Shown here piece after piece: positions 36,521 through 48,426 of a stretch of DNA of 64,000 bases; the stretch's first letter is position 1; each line of letters begins with the position of its first letter. The stretch comes from Sanghuangporus weigelae. Its lineage: Eukaryota > Basidiomycota > Agaricomycetes > Hymenochaetales > Hymenochaetaceae. The stretch lies in NCBI GenBank assembly GCA_033182465.1, contig CP137319.1:496001-560000 (forward strand), in the 5' to 3' direction. The notes beneath the pieces were generated by a model, which saw nothing but the letters and a program-made list of their open reading frames with translations, was not told the origin of the DNA and did not search any database. The position numbers and the translations under genes were made by a program.

Positions 36521-39099
36521 TTACACGACGTTCATCGCGTGCCTGCCGCGCTCCGCGCGACTCTGTGAGCGTGCCCTGCGAGCACGGAGGTCTGCCATCA
36601 GTTGAGTTGTCTGTGAGGAAAACTCCGAGGATGAACCCTGACCAGGCTCGAGCAAGCGCAGCGACTGGCTTCGGTTTGACGTTTGAGGTGCTTTTACTTC
36701 GTCATACACATGTTTGTTGGTGGGTGTACTAACGAGCGTCACTGTAGCCGCTCCTTTACACGAATGTCAGTCCCATATAGCGCTATTTATGAAGGTGAAA
36801 CGACGTACGTGTCAAGCCGAGGTCGATAGTAGCCCCTCTCCGCCGTGTAACAACTTTATTAGCATTCTCTTTCCCGCTCGTCTCCGTCTGCATATGATTT
36901 TGCAACTGCTGGGTTCTGGCATCCAGGCTTGCGGCAAACCTCTCAAAGGACGTGCGCTCAAGGCAATCACCCTCCTGACCAGCATTTGCATTTGTCACTT
37001 CGCCAAATGCAGCACGCTCGGAGCCGCGGCCGTCATGCCGACGTCGAGCAAAGCTCACTTTCTTGAACCGCGCAACCTTCGAGGGGTGTGGTGTAGAGAT
37101 CGCGGCAAGCATTTGTTGATCAAGAAGCTTTGCACGCGCAGCGTCTCTCCTCTTCTCCTTCTCCCGTTCCTTCTCGAGCTGTAAGATCGAGAGTGCTGCC
37201 GTACTCCCAATCGGTGGTCTCTGCATGGTCGCAAACCCACCTGTCGTAGAAGGTAAGGTAGAGGTGGAAGCATTTCTTGAGGCGTGGTGCATCACGGCTC
37301 CTGTAGCTTGGCTGCATGTGTTGCTTCGATGTCGAGAACCGACGAGCGGAGCAGGACTGACAGCACGAAGTGTTACTTGGGATGAAGAGGCAGGCACGGG
37401 ATCAAGGTCGAATCCTAGTCGATGAGAGGGTGCTGATTTCGGATGATGTTGCGCGGAACTACCAGGTAAGCCTAATGAAGGGGACGGAGATCTGGCATGC
37501 GAAAGTGCAGTCGACTTGACAGTCAATTTGTTGTTGAGTGTAGATCCAGCACGATTATCTGAAAGCGCTGCATCATCGTCCATGCCAGATGTTAATACTC
37601 CGGGCCCTTGAAGAAGCTCCTGTGATTTACGTCGATGTCGTCTCTCGCCAATGAAGTCGAATATCTGAGATGCGCGATGCGAAGGTTTACGTAGAATCTT
37701 GCTGCACATAGTCCGATCTTGGGAGTCGACAGTCGCCCTACTGTTCCTCCGCTCTCGCCTTGTGATATTATGCGTTGGAAGCTCTTTCTCCTTGCCGTCG
37801 TTCTCATCCCCGGAACGTCGATAGGGACCGAGATACGGCCCTGGTCGGTCATCAGATTCAGCACTCGTCGCCGAAGTGGCAACGCTCAGCTCAACGACCA
37901 GTGACGAGAAACCGTCATTCTTCACTTGGCCAGTAACTGTCGATGCACTTGGGTCTCTCGCCAGTCCTGGTGCGGGAGTAGTTACAACACGGTCTAGGTC
38001 GGCGTCATTGAAAGTCGATGTGGCTGGAGAGTCAAGAGGCGGAGTATCAGTGGATGAGATGCTTGATGTGCTGGCATTGCTAATACTATTGTCGCTCCTC
38101 ATTTCGCCCTGTTTACTATACGCCAAAAAGATCCGTATGAGTGTCTGTGGCTTGAAATGGAAGAACTGGAAGGAACTTACGCAATGCATGATTCGGCCCA
38201 CTGTAGATCCGCTCCGTCGCAGCCGAGAAGCTCACTGAAGGTACTTTTCCTTCGACTTCTCCTTGCTCTCATTCTCCTTCGTGGTGGTGCAGGCGTGGTC
38301 GTAAAGGCATTTTCTGCTATTCGGCCATGATCATCGTACAGTTGTACAAGACTAGCTACAGAGGGATCTTGTCTTAAGCACTTCAGCCTGCTTGCATCCC
38401 GCGGAGTGACAGGGACTTTTCGTGGGTCAAATAGAGCTGGAGTCGACGTTGACGCATCGTTAGCTACATCATCGGGCGCATTCAATGTGGCGAGGAGATT
38501 GGGTGTACTTGTGTAGGCGACTCCTGGTCGCCGGGGTGTAATCGGCGGATAGGCGTTGGGGAAGACTGTGGCTGAGAGCTGTTGCCTCTTGTGGACGGTG
38601 ACGCGGTAAGATCCTCTGGTCTGCACGCTTCCTGAGAGCGTTGGCGTAATCGTAAGCGCGGACGTGGACCGTGAAGAGACGGAGTTGATTGGATGGGCTG
38701 TGAAATCAAGATGGGCTTAGATAAACATCTGATAAAAAGATTTGCGCTTGGACACGTACGCAAGGGAGAGAGAGTTGCATAGTTTGCTTCTTCTACCACC
38801 TTGTAGTTAGCAGAGGCAGAGCGAAGAAGGCGGGAAACGGCCGCGTCGGTATCGGCGTCTGGATCAGTGCTGGCAACCCCGTCTGCGCCTGGGTTGCGAC
38901 CCTTCGCACCGACTTTCGGGCGCTTCAAGCGGAACGCGGCATGCTCGTCAATACCCCTCTGCCAGACTTGTAAATTGTCTTCTTCATTTCCCGGCTTACT
39001 TAACGGGTGTGGCCGCCTATTATTTTCTTGATCGTTGCATGCCGCTGCTTTGCTCTGTTTATGACGGAAAGAGAAAAATCGTTTAAGAAAAAATCCCAT
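36521..39099 (-). CDS. Large Ser/Arg-rich disordered protein, function unknown
   Basis: Not recognised. Four exons (38760-39099, 38181-38697, 36809-38115, 36521-36741) give 794 aa with a continuous frame. The acceptor GTATAG at 38116-38121 was chosen over a later CAG because only it avoids a stop. The N-terminus is basic and aromatic (MGFFLKRFFSFRHK) and might bind membranes. Short conserved-looking pieces are GSYRVTVHKRQQL, RKSTFSELLG, RASQIFDFIGERRHRRKS, a charged helix (LQLEKEREKEKRRDAARAKL), VARFKKVSFARRRHDG and an Arg-rich end (RARRARSQSRAERGRH). Many Ser-Pro and Thr-Pro sites suggest a phosphoregulated scaffold or cell-cycle protein, but that is inference. Confidence 0.75.
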
Positions 39100-40074
39100 C
39101 CACGGACGACCTGAGATGTGACGTTGTGAAGTTTTGCCGGGGTGAGTTGATGATGACGACGGGCGCGGAGTCGGTCGGGCGAATTGAGATTGGTTGGAGA
39201 AATGGATGACTCGATCTCTGCCCGAGAAAATATATTACTTGGCTGCGGGTGCGGGTATTAGGTGAGTAATAGTTGCGGTATACGTGAAACGTTTAGCGCC
39301 CAAGCGACGGACGCGTTCGCGTAAGAATTCAACTACAATCACGTGACGGCGTATCCAAGGTCAATAAAGAAGAAGAAGAAAAGAAAAAAGCAGTCCTCAC
39401 TTGGGCATGAGGACAAGGGGCTAGCGAAATCCAGAGCAAGGCGAGCACTCGTATATATATCCTCAGACATACAGGGGAAATGCTAAATCGTACGTCATCA
39501 CAAGCTCTTTGCCTTTGAAAAATGCGCTGCGCACGAGGCTTATGACGGATATTCATTATTAACGGGCATTATTGTGGAGGTTGTCTAGCCGATTATGACT
39601 CAAATGAAGAGATGAAATTCGAAGATGTCACGCCTTTTATCCGCACTGAGTTTCGGCTTAACGTAAATCGATCAACACCTTTATTTATCGCCCCCGAGTC
39701 AATCGTAGACCTCAGGACGGTCGTGTCGTATTTCGAGAGCTCTTGAGGAAAATCGAGTTTCTTGAAAGAATGTTTGTCTCTAAACTATCTAACGCAACGG
39801 CGTAGGACTTTGTCCTGGAGTGGTTTCAGGAACCAAGATTGTGGACTGCCGAATAGAATGAGAATAATCCCTATAACGACAAGCACGTTGCGCCGGACGC
39901 CCACGGGTATAGATCTTATCTTTGCCTTTTGGCCACTTAGCCTGAATATTTCAAGATGCAAAATTCGTGAGGAGGGGAGCGTACTTTCATGTATTAAACA
40001 ATGAGATGCGTGATTAGATTGCTCTAAGATGGAGTACCTGAGATGTGTCACTTTGCTTCTTTTTCTGAGTCCCT
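39100..40074. other. Intergenic: promoter of the disordered protein, TIM44 3' side
   Basis: 975 bases with no recognised gene. The part close to 39100 contains a GC-rich stretch and then AT-rich blocks typical of a promoter. Short open frames at 39762-40051 on both strands have no support. Confidence 0.5.
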
Positions 40075-41943
40075 CTACAAGTACGCTCGTGCCGATCTAC
40101 GTGCCATCTATTAGATCGAAAAAAAAGTGCCGTCAGTATATATACAATTTCGCAGACATCGACAAAAGGAGAAACAGAAGCTCACCTCAACAACTTTCCA
40201 CCCTCCAGTCAACTCATCGGAAAGTTCTTCCTCCACACGAGTCAGGACAGCAGCATATGTACATTGCTCGACCTTGTTCTCCGCACCAACGATCACCTCG
40301 CCAGTCTTGGCGTTCCGGAACAAAAGCACCTCCTGCGTCGCGAAAGTAATTACAAATACCGGAATCTCCTGCCCGTTATTGTCTAGCATCTTAGCGCTCG
40401 CGATGTCGACTTGTCGAATATCAAGCACCTTGCTGTCGCTGATGAGCCCTTGCCGAATGTACTGCTCCATCGTGGCCCATAAGAGGTTATATGTCTAAGT
40501 GGCGAGACAAGTGAGACAGATGCTATGAGACATGACAAGAATGCAAGTGTTTACCGCCTCTCCGCACCACTTTCTCAATGATTCACGGTCCGCACTGAGA
40601 TATGCATCCACAACCTCAGGTACGATGTACTCTCTCAACTCCCGCTCGAAGCTCTCACGATCGAATGTAGGATCCAATATTCTCATTTGTTTCACGACTT
40701 GCGCGTACTCGTTTTCTTCGAACCACGAGCCGATTGTGGACGTTACAGAGCGTATAGAAGACACGACCGGATGTTCTGACTCATCGTAAGATTGACGCAA
40801 TTCTCCGAGCCGTCGTAAAACGGGATTAGTCTGCTTCAGCTGGTTCCATCGCTCTTGTCTAGGAGAGTCTTTATGCAGTACCATGGCCGAACCGGCTCTA
40901 AAGATTCAAAATATAAACGATAGTTAGATATCTGATAGTGGCCAAATATGGTATTGTAAGACGTACTCAGGATCAGCCGCTGTACGGCCCCTCGCAGCAA
41001 TACCTCCCTTCTTTCCTGCCTTCGCCAAACGTATCGCGCGCCGCTTCCGTCTTGCTTCCTTCTCCTCATAGCCAGCATGTTTCGCCGATCCGCTATCGTC
41101 TAACGCATCCATGACCGTTTCCGCAAGAACTTTGTAAGCCTCGGTATTCCGGATAGGCTCCGTCGTCGATGCAATTTTTGCGGATACCGCGGAGGATGCT
41201 CGGCTAATCTATATTCATGTACCGGTTCAAATCTGTATAAATAGAAGAAACAGACGCAACGACGGTGAAACACACCGCTCGCATTAAGTCCGACTCCTCC
41301 ATACTTTTCAGCGCCTCGCTTACTGCATCCCCAACCTTCACTCCTTGTTTGCGCAGCTCTTCTGCGGCAGCACGCAACTTCGGGTTCTCTTTTATACTTG
41401 AGACAAGCTGTTCAGGAGAGAAAAAGACACAAATTAGTAATCCAGTAATCAACGATAGAGAAATAGCCCAAAAGCGTCGGAAGAACAGAAAGTGCTAGCA
41501 AGGAGTGTAAAACTTGAAGAAAAGGACCTCACCCTAGCACGTTCATATGCTGCCCTTGCACGCTTCATGGCCTCTGAGTCCTGCAATTTATCCACGTCAC
41601 CCTGCAATTGCTTCACATTCGCTTGTAAGTCACGATTCTTTTGCAGCTCTTCCTTCAACGTGTCCACGAATGTCTGAAAAGGCGATTTGGGTATCTCGTC
41701 CCTCCTACCCGCACTTGCGTGAAAACTTCTATTGCTCCCATTTGAGAATGCGGACGACGATGCATTTAGTCGCGAGTTTAATGATGAATGTAAAGCCGAG
41801 TTTGACCCAGGTGTGCGGGTCTTTATGCGAAAAGGAACTGGGCGAGCAGAACCGGTAGAAAGAGCAGCTCTTTGAGCACAGTGATGAGAAGATGCAACTG
41901 AGCGGGCGCTTGAGGTGACTTTGCGAAGGTGGCGAGGCAGCAT
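40075..41943 (-). CDS. TIM44: TIM44, mitochondrial import motor subunit
   Basis: Peripheral matrix-side subunit that tethers mitochondrial Hsp70 to the TIM23 channel. Six exons (41533-41943, 41276-41407, 40967-41208, 40555-40897, 40186-40494, 40075-40107) give 489 aa. The Arg/Ser-rich start (MLPRHLRKVTSSARS) is a mitochondrial presequence. A coiled-coil region follows (SPFQTFVDTLKEELQKNRDLQ), then NPVLRRLGELRQSYDESEHP and the Tim44 C-terminal domain (LLWATMEQYIRQG, GWKVVEMARRSA). The last exon is just 11 codons and is needed to complete the conserved WKVVEMARR end. Divergent from the MsrB gene with 527 bases between their starts, so the two may share promoter space. Confidence 0.95.
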
Positions 41944-42470
41944 GGCTTTTCTAAGTTGAGATATAGAGCAAGTGACGAAGCCAGCGAGCGAAACTCAGAG
42001 TAAAAATCCGCCTCACGTGCGTTTTTGTGATGCCCGCCGGCATCAGTACTATCTTCTTCTGAGTGACTGCAGATTTGCTTTCACAGATTTAATTTTTGAA
42101 CTTTAACACACTCAGTTCGTCTTAGCATTCTCAGTTCTCATATTTGGTGAGTAGTTATTTCAAAGACGACGCTCGTAGGCGTACAAAGATACGCCAGAAG
42201 ATTTATCTCAGAGGGCAAATGTACGCCCGGTACAAATTATATATACATAGAAAGAGTTTGGGTACTTTCCAAGAAATACGCTCCTGTCTAAATACGACTG
42301 AAATATACGACGCCATTGTCAAACGAGCGAAATGTATGAATCATGATGTCCACGCTGATGTTGACAGTCGTTTGTTTGTCTCAAATAAGTTGCTAGATCA
42401 CGTCATCATCATCTGTTCAAGACGCTGCTCTATTTGAGCCATTCGCACTGCCTACCATCGCTATTCTCAC
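41944..42470. promoter_or_regulatory. Divergent promoter region, TIM44 / MsrB
   Basis: 527 bases between divergent starts. AT-rich in the middle (42080-42140) with no obvious TATA box tied to either gene. An open frame on the plus strand (42144-42437) lacks domain support and probably lies in the leader of the MsrB transcript. Confidence 0.45.
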
Positions 42471-43233
42471 ATGCTAGGTCGTGTTCTGCTCTCACGTAGT
42501 GTGCGAGTATCAGCAATCTTTCCCTCTCTTTCTCTCTTTCTACCCAGGCAATCTCAGTCTCAGTCTCAATCCAGAGCCATGTCATCCGATACAAGTGCTC
42601 CAGCAGCCGTACCTCCGAAGAGCAGCACGAAGCCAGACTCGGAATGGAGAGCAGTCTTGTCTCCTGAACAGGTCAGTTACATAGCCACTGGCTTAGGCGC
42701 TCGAGATTCTCATGTTGACTGCGATCACAGTTCAGGATTCTTCGCCAAAAGGAGACGGAGAGGCCTGGGACGGGCAAGTTTGACAAGCACTTCGAGAGCG
42801 GGCTGTATACATGCGGAGCGTGCGACGCACCTTTGTATGTTAGCAAGACCAAATTCAACAGTGGATGCGGATGGCCCGCATTCTTCGATGGTCCGTCCTC
42901 TTTCCGCAGCTCCTCATCAGACAATTATGATATGTTTACACTATACGTTTTACTATCTTACGGACAACAGCAATCCCAGGAGCAGTGGAAAGACATGAAG
43001 ACAGGTCTCTAGGCGCGATCCGTACAGAAATTACTTGTGCCGCATGCGGTGGTCACCTTGGACATGTCTTCAAAGGGGAGGGATTTAGTACTCCAAGTAC
43101 GTTTCAGTGACTATATGCGCGAATTATGATGAGTAGATTAATCGCGTGATTTTTCTCAGCGGATGAACGACACTGCGTCAACTCTATTTCTTTGACCTTT
43201 AAGGGAGAGGACGGAAAAGTCGAGCAGGGTTGA
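42471..43233 (+). CDS. msrB: Peptide-methionine (R)-S-oxide reductase
   Basis: Reduces the R form of methionine sulfoxide in proteins. Four exons (42471-42671, 42731-42890, 42971-43096, 43160-43233) give 186 aa. The zinc-binding Cys pairs are visible: CGACDAPL and [10 protein letters not shown]. Other family marks are [13 protein letters not shown], the catalytic region [11 protein letters not shown], and GHVFKGEG. The N-terminus ([17 protein letters not shown]) is an arginine-containing amphipathic leader typical of mitochondria. A second in-frame ATG at 42579 (MSSDTSAP) would give a cytosolic form, so dual targeting by alternative starts is plausible. The gene converges on tropomyosin with 265 bases between the stops; no gene lies in that gap. 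Confidence 0.95.
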
Positions 43234-43498
43234 GTGGATATGATTTGGTCGTGTAGCCTTAGTCGTTGTGTATCTGGATGCCACTTGTCAGTAGTATTGT
43301 AGCCTGTAGTCGACAATGGAATAATCTCGTTTCAAAATCCAACATCGAAGAAAACTGATAAAGAAAAAGACTTTTATACATCGATTTTTGTGTTCAAGTT
43401 ATTCAACGAAGGGGCATTAAAGGAGGGAAGAACGAAGAGCGTAGCATTTGTGGTAGGTATTCGACGCCGTGAATAGATGGTGTATAGAGAAGAGCTGA

Positions 43499-44196
43499 TT
43501 AAAGGTTCTCCATAGACTGAACAAGTTCGTCGAGCTCGGCTTGTGCCTTCCTGAACTTCTCTTGCGAGGCCTGCAATAGAATTGGATAAGCGATATGAAA
43601 TGCACGAAACAGGAGTAACGGACGCACCTCGTATTTCTGCTCCCATTCCAAAATCTCCCGCTGGAGGTTCTGAGTTTGGCGCTCAAAGTGATCTGCTTTG
43701 ATATCTACTTGCCGCAGCCTGCAAAACAGAAAGTACCATATCAGTATCTCATACATAAAGAGCAACATCTACGAATCGCGAAATGTACGCACTTCTCCAT
43801 CGTCTCCTTAGCGTTCCGCTCCGCGGCATCCAGTTCGTCTTCAAGGAGCTGAATCTTCCTCTGTAACCCTTCATTCGTAGTCTTGCTCAGTTCTCCCTCC
43901 TCCTTTGCAGCCTTAGCCTCTACGAGCTTCGCCTCTGTCGCTTCGAGCTGCGCATCTAACACACCTAGCTTGTGCTGGAGTGATGTGATCTCCTGGTCTT
44001 TCTCCAGTATATTCTGCTCGTATTTCTTGTTCTTCGCCTCCGCTACCTCCGCACGCTCTGTAGCCGTGTCTGCTTCGGCGCGCAGGGTTTGAAGGCGCTG
44101 TGCAATTAGAAATAGATGCAAAATGAGCGCGTCGATCGATACATCGCATTACTGCTATTTGGTCAAGATGCTCACCTCCTTGATTCTGTCTGTCAT
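43499..44196 (-). CDS. TPM1: Tropomyosin
   Basis: Coiled-coil dimer that runs along actin filaments and stabilises formin-built cables. Four exons (44176-44196, 43793-44097, 43628-43718, 43499-43570) give 162 aa, close to the 161 aa fungal norm. Heptads run nearly end to end, for example LQTLRAEADTATERAEVAEA, KLGVLDAQLEATEAKLVEAK and LLEDELDAAERNAKETMEK. The end, ELDELVQSMENL, matches fungal tropomyosins. The first exon is 21 nt (MTDRIKE), preceding RLQTL, as in other fungal genes. Confidence 0.94.
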
Positions 44197-44557
44197 ATTG
44201 CGTTAAAATCGTATGATAAGAGATGGACTGAAGAGACGAAGGTATGTGGTGAAGCGTCTGGCCAGAGAAGTTGGTTGGTAAAGGGCGCGTCGCTTGCTGT
44301 TGAGCATTTCCGTTTTTGGGATCGTGACTTGCAAGGTAGTTCGGCGATTGCCGAGGAACCAGTAAATGTCGCCACGGCCGAGTCAAGACTTGCTTGTTAC
44401 CTTACTCAGACCATATTGGTCTTACTCGCTATCTCCGGTCACTGTACGACAGCAAAGACGCGTATTTCACGACGAATACGGAGCTCGTAGCTTTCTAATT
44501 TACTAAACCAGTAGCGGAAGTGCGACACCAGCTTTCTGATTACAAACGACCCATGCA
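44197..44557. promoter_or_regulatory. Divergent promoter region, tropomyosin / DUF2408 gene
   Basis: 361 bases between divergent starts. No RNA or extra gene was recognised; open frames on both strands here conflict with one another and have no splice context. Confidence 0.45.
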
Positions 44558-46659
44558 ATGGAACCTATACCTCAGGAGGGTGCGTCTTACTGTCAAAATT
44601 ACCTACGAAATCGTTCTGAATGACTGCTCGATTCCAGAACTTCCTATTCTTGAATCACTCATAAAGTGAGTTGTCTTATTTTTGTTCAGGTGTTCTACAG
44701 GACGTAGTGAGGCAGATGTTCTCGCGCAATCCTTGATTCGTATTGCAGTTATGCGTTCTCTATCGTAGCTCGACCTATATGCTCACCGATTTGTAATATA
44801 GCATCCGAAATCGTTTAACCGTTTTGAAAAAAGACCGGGGGGACTTCATCAAAACCTCTGATGTCTTAAATCTGTACCATCAGACTGTTAAGCAAGGTGT
44901 GTGTGGCTTGCATGTCCGGAATTTGTCAGACTCGCATATACTCACACGCACTTTCCGTTTCAGTTACGAAACTGAACGATGTGCGCGAGGAGCAACCGTC
45001 CCACAAGAATCGCGTCGACACGACACTGTCGGACGTATTTAGCTTGCTTTCGCTCTTCTTTCTCACTATAGGAAAGACGAAAGAATGTCCGGCAACCTAC
45101 TGCCAGATATCTACTATCCGCGTTGGTCTTATATCGGTCTGGTCTATGTGTTCGTTGGCTGATTTATTTACGAATTCTAGCGACTGCTGGATCACATGAA
45201 TGAGTCGGCAGTATATAACGAATCGGATCTCGACCCATTTCAAAAACGACTGGACGAACTCCGGGACATCGTTCGCAGTGACAAGGAGAGTGGAAAGCAT
45301 CCTCCAGCCATGACGAAACTCTTGGATAGGCAATTGAAGGAATGCGGTATGTTTATTGCCAGCTCTTATTGCCATGTCGGACTTATTCAAGACCTTTATT
45401 CTTAGATGACATAGTTGCCTCTCTAAAGGAGTCACTTTCGGAGCTTTCTGTCGAGTTGGTACCTATACACGAACACCTTGTGACTCTCCGACGGCAACTT
45501 GTCGCGCTTGCAGCGAAGGATTCGTACTCGAAATCTGAGCTGAAGCCAATCCAGGAGGAGCTTCGAAAAATTGACTCGTTGAGTAGCATGCCGTTGTTAC
45601 GTCCCGTCATTCTTAGCACTCACGACAATTGCTTTCTGCTTTCTAGAAAACGTGTGGATGGAAAGTTCCTTGGTCCAGGTGGCTCTTTCATCCCCAAGTC
45701 ACAAGCAATCCTTTCGGCCCTGTTGGAAGAATGCTTTGAGATCGTGCAAGAAATCAAAGCTCGTGAGGACACAAAGAATGTACCCTTTGGGCTCAAGCCT
45801 GTGTATGATCGACTTAGCGAGATGCGCGCTGAGCTAGAAAACTTAGTCCTTACGCGGCGGTGGAGTTTGCGCGAGACGGATCTGTGGAACTATACTATTA
45901 GTCTGCAGGAAATCGATAAGATGCGCGTAGATGGGAAATTCGTAGACGCCGAGGGGAACAAGCCTGCTGGACAATATGTAGGTCTATACGAAGACTGGTT
46001 TATGAAAGCGATACAACTGCTGAACTGTGTCTACGTAACAGGTCCTTCTGTATCTGTTGAGACGATGTTATGGTCTCATTTATCGTCTCCTTTCGTCAAG
46101 CGAGCCTGTATCGGAAGAATTAATGCCAATTGTGTGCCAGCTTTTGTCCCTAACACACCTTGATAGCGCTAACTTAATTTGGCATACAGGCAAACAAACT
46201 TTCGACAGTGAAGAAGTGCCTTAATGAGGTACTCAAATACGGCGGACCATTTAATCCGCGGGACCTCTACCCAGTTAGTCTTTGCCTCCTTTCCTCTCAA
46301 GTCTTCCTGCGTATCAAAAGGAGTGATTTCTAAATTTGAACAGTACCAGCTCGCTCTCTTCCAAATCGACTCCATGCGGAAGGACGGAAAGTTCATTAGT
46401 GTCGATGGAGGCATCCCGGAGGGCCAGGGCGTTGTCATGGCACATCTAAACGAGTGTCATGAGCTTCTAGAGATGGTGAGCGCTTCTCTCGCTGTGCTCT
46501 TGTTTACCGGTCCATTCACAATCGTCTTTTCGTTTCCTATGTTGCTTTCTGACTATCGTCTAATAGCTCAAAGAAGCGATGAATGACCCCGATGACGATA
46601 CCGAAGATGGTGAAGATGGGGTTATCGTTGACGACGACGACGAAGAGGACGAGGACTAG
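44558..46659 (+). CDS. DUF2408 family protein, 12 exons
   Basis: Conserved fungal protein of unknown function. Exons 44558-44579, 44638-44665, 44716-44739, 44802-44896, 44964-45034, 45181-45346, 45406-45577, 45647-45977, 46042-46131, 46190-46273, 46344-46475 and 46567-46659 give 435 aa with every phase matching. Three repeats carry the same core: RVDGKFLGPGGS, RVDGKFVDAEGN and RKDGKFISVDGG, each preceded by an aliphatic-Ile-Asp helix and followed by a leucine-rich helix (LSALLEECFEIVQEI, LLYLLRRCYGLIYRLL, VMAHLNECHELLEM). LVLTRRWSLRETDL is a further signature. The end is an acidic tail (IVDDDDEEDED). The first three exons are only 22, 28 and 24 nt; joined they read into CSRAILDSIRNRLTVLKKD, and FIKTSDVLNLYHQTVKQ follows, which fits the family's N-terminus. 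Confidence 0.88.
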
Positions 46660-47055
46660 CCGTTGGACTGAAAAAAATCGAAAGAAAGCCCTTAACTCTC
46701 TGAGATTTACGCGAGAGATCAGAACCCATTCCGCCTATAGGTTGGCCCCGTGTGCGACTGGTCTCAGCTGAGGTATTATAGCTTGGCTGCTTGGTTATGC
46801 TTATCATGCCCGCTTACTTGTTAATGCAGTCGCTGGTCAGTGCTATCCCATGTGGACCAGCGGTTGTCCGGAAAATTCAAACCCGTAGCTCATTCAGACT
46901 AGGTACATTGTAATGATTGATATGGTCAAAAATATAGAGATAAACTTATTATACAAACGTAAAGTAGGGCTTAATAGTAAGCGTGCCTCTAGAAGAAACA
47001 CTCCATAAGAGAAAACACAGAATGGAAGAGCATATACAAGTCCGCTTCACAGCAT
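46660..47055. other. Convergent intergenic region
   Basis: 396 bases between the DUF2408 and heme lyase stops. AT-rich from about 46900 to 46985, consistent with 3' ends of both transcripts. No gene recognised. Confidence 0.5.
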
Positions 47056-48060
47056 CTACGAGCTTGTTCCACCGGATCTCCTCTCGTTAATGCCACCACC
47101 AGCATTCTGATTCGCCTTCCAAGTAGTCCACGCTTCCTCCGTAGCAACAGCAATTCGATCTTTGGCATTCCCGAAGTTATCTAGTGCCGGTCGTACGTCG
47201 AGCGAGAAACAAGGGGAACCGTCGGGCTCAGGAGGGGCGCTGTAGTAGTCTATTACGTAGCGCACTTCTTCGCCCGTGGAACGCCGTTTGACTATCCAGT
47301 CGTGTCTGTCGAAAGGCGGCTCAGTGCTAAAAAGAGGCGAGGAGTAAGTAACACAAGGTAAACATGTTTGCTGCAGGATGTAAGATAAGTAGACATACTT
47401 GAATCGAGTCGGTAAGAGCCAGCCTGCAAGGAGAAAGAATCGGGCTTTTGGTGATAGTTCGCCTGGTCGGCCTTTGAATCGTGCCAGTTCGACAGTAGCA
47501 GCCCTACATAGGTCAACAGAACAGAACAATCAGATATCAACTCTTGGACAAATAGTTTACTAAACTCACTCGTCATGCCTCTTCTCCCACCTCAACACCT
47601 CGTCCCACGCCCGCTCGTTCAAGAAATTATGTATCGCAACCATCATCTCAACATGCTCCTCAGGCGTTTCCATTCCTTTTCGCAATAGCGCATGATGAAA
47701 CTGCTGTGGAGAAGGATACTCCCAGACTCCGCCACCTTCCTGTCCGGGACGAGGGATAGAAGAAAGAGAGCGATCCGTTGGTAGAGCGGCATCCTGGCCG
47801 AGCGCAGTGGATTGAGGCAGGGACGGCATCTGGTTGAGCGGGTTAATTTCGACATTGGAGTCGTGTGCAACGGGACATTTTGCCGGTCTTTGCGAGTCTA
47901 TTGATTGAACAGAAGTGGAAGGATTATGTGCAACAGGACATTTTGCGGGTGTAGAGACTGAAGGAGGCTGAGATGACTGAGCGTGCATAGGACACCCCGA
48001 CGGCGGCGAAGCCTGCTGTTGAGATGCGACTGCTGCCGGCTGAGACGCTGTTTGACCCAT
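47056..48060 (-). CDS. CYC3: Holocytochrome c synthase (cytochrome c heme lyase)
   Basis: Attaches heme covalently to apocytochrome c in the mitochondrial intermembrane space. Three exons (47570-48060, 47399-47503, 47056-47326) give 288 aa. The N-terminal half holds three Cys-Pro heme-binding motifs (SGCPMHA and two KCPVAH). The conserved domain shows [59 protein letters not shown] and [20 protein letters not shown], where the His in FDRHDW is the heme ligand in characterised members. Both introns are phase 2. No cleavable presequence is seen, as expected for this enzyme. Divergent from a small uncertain gene. Confidence 0.95.
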
Positions 48061-48426
48061 TGTCCTAGCTATTGGACAACGCCCTCGTCGCTGAGAGAGA
48101 TGAAAGAGCTGAACGGAGACGATACCTACCGATTGGAGACGAGACGGACAACTTTTTTGGTATCGTCGGCTCAACCCGGATGACGTTGAAGAGTGATCGG
48201 TTCCGAGTGGTCAGCAAGCATCCAATCGCATTCTTTGCTTCTTTCTCGTCGTTTTTTCCTCGTTGCTTGAGTTTTCCTCGCCGTATGACAGTGCTCACAC
48301 AAGCCGTAAGCTGTTCAGTCTTCTCGACGGTGGGGAACTATGTTGGTCCTTGCTCCAGTTCTGCTGGTGCTGCGTGCATCATGATGCTAGTCTCGTCTGT
48401 AAACTCCTCCCTCCCGCAAGAAAATT
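48061..48426. promoter_or_regulatory. Heme lyase promoter region
   Basis: 366 bases upstream of the heme lyase. Open frames here on the plus strand (48072-48443) have no domains. No recognisable regulatory motif was identified. Confidence 0.4.
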
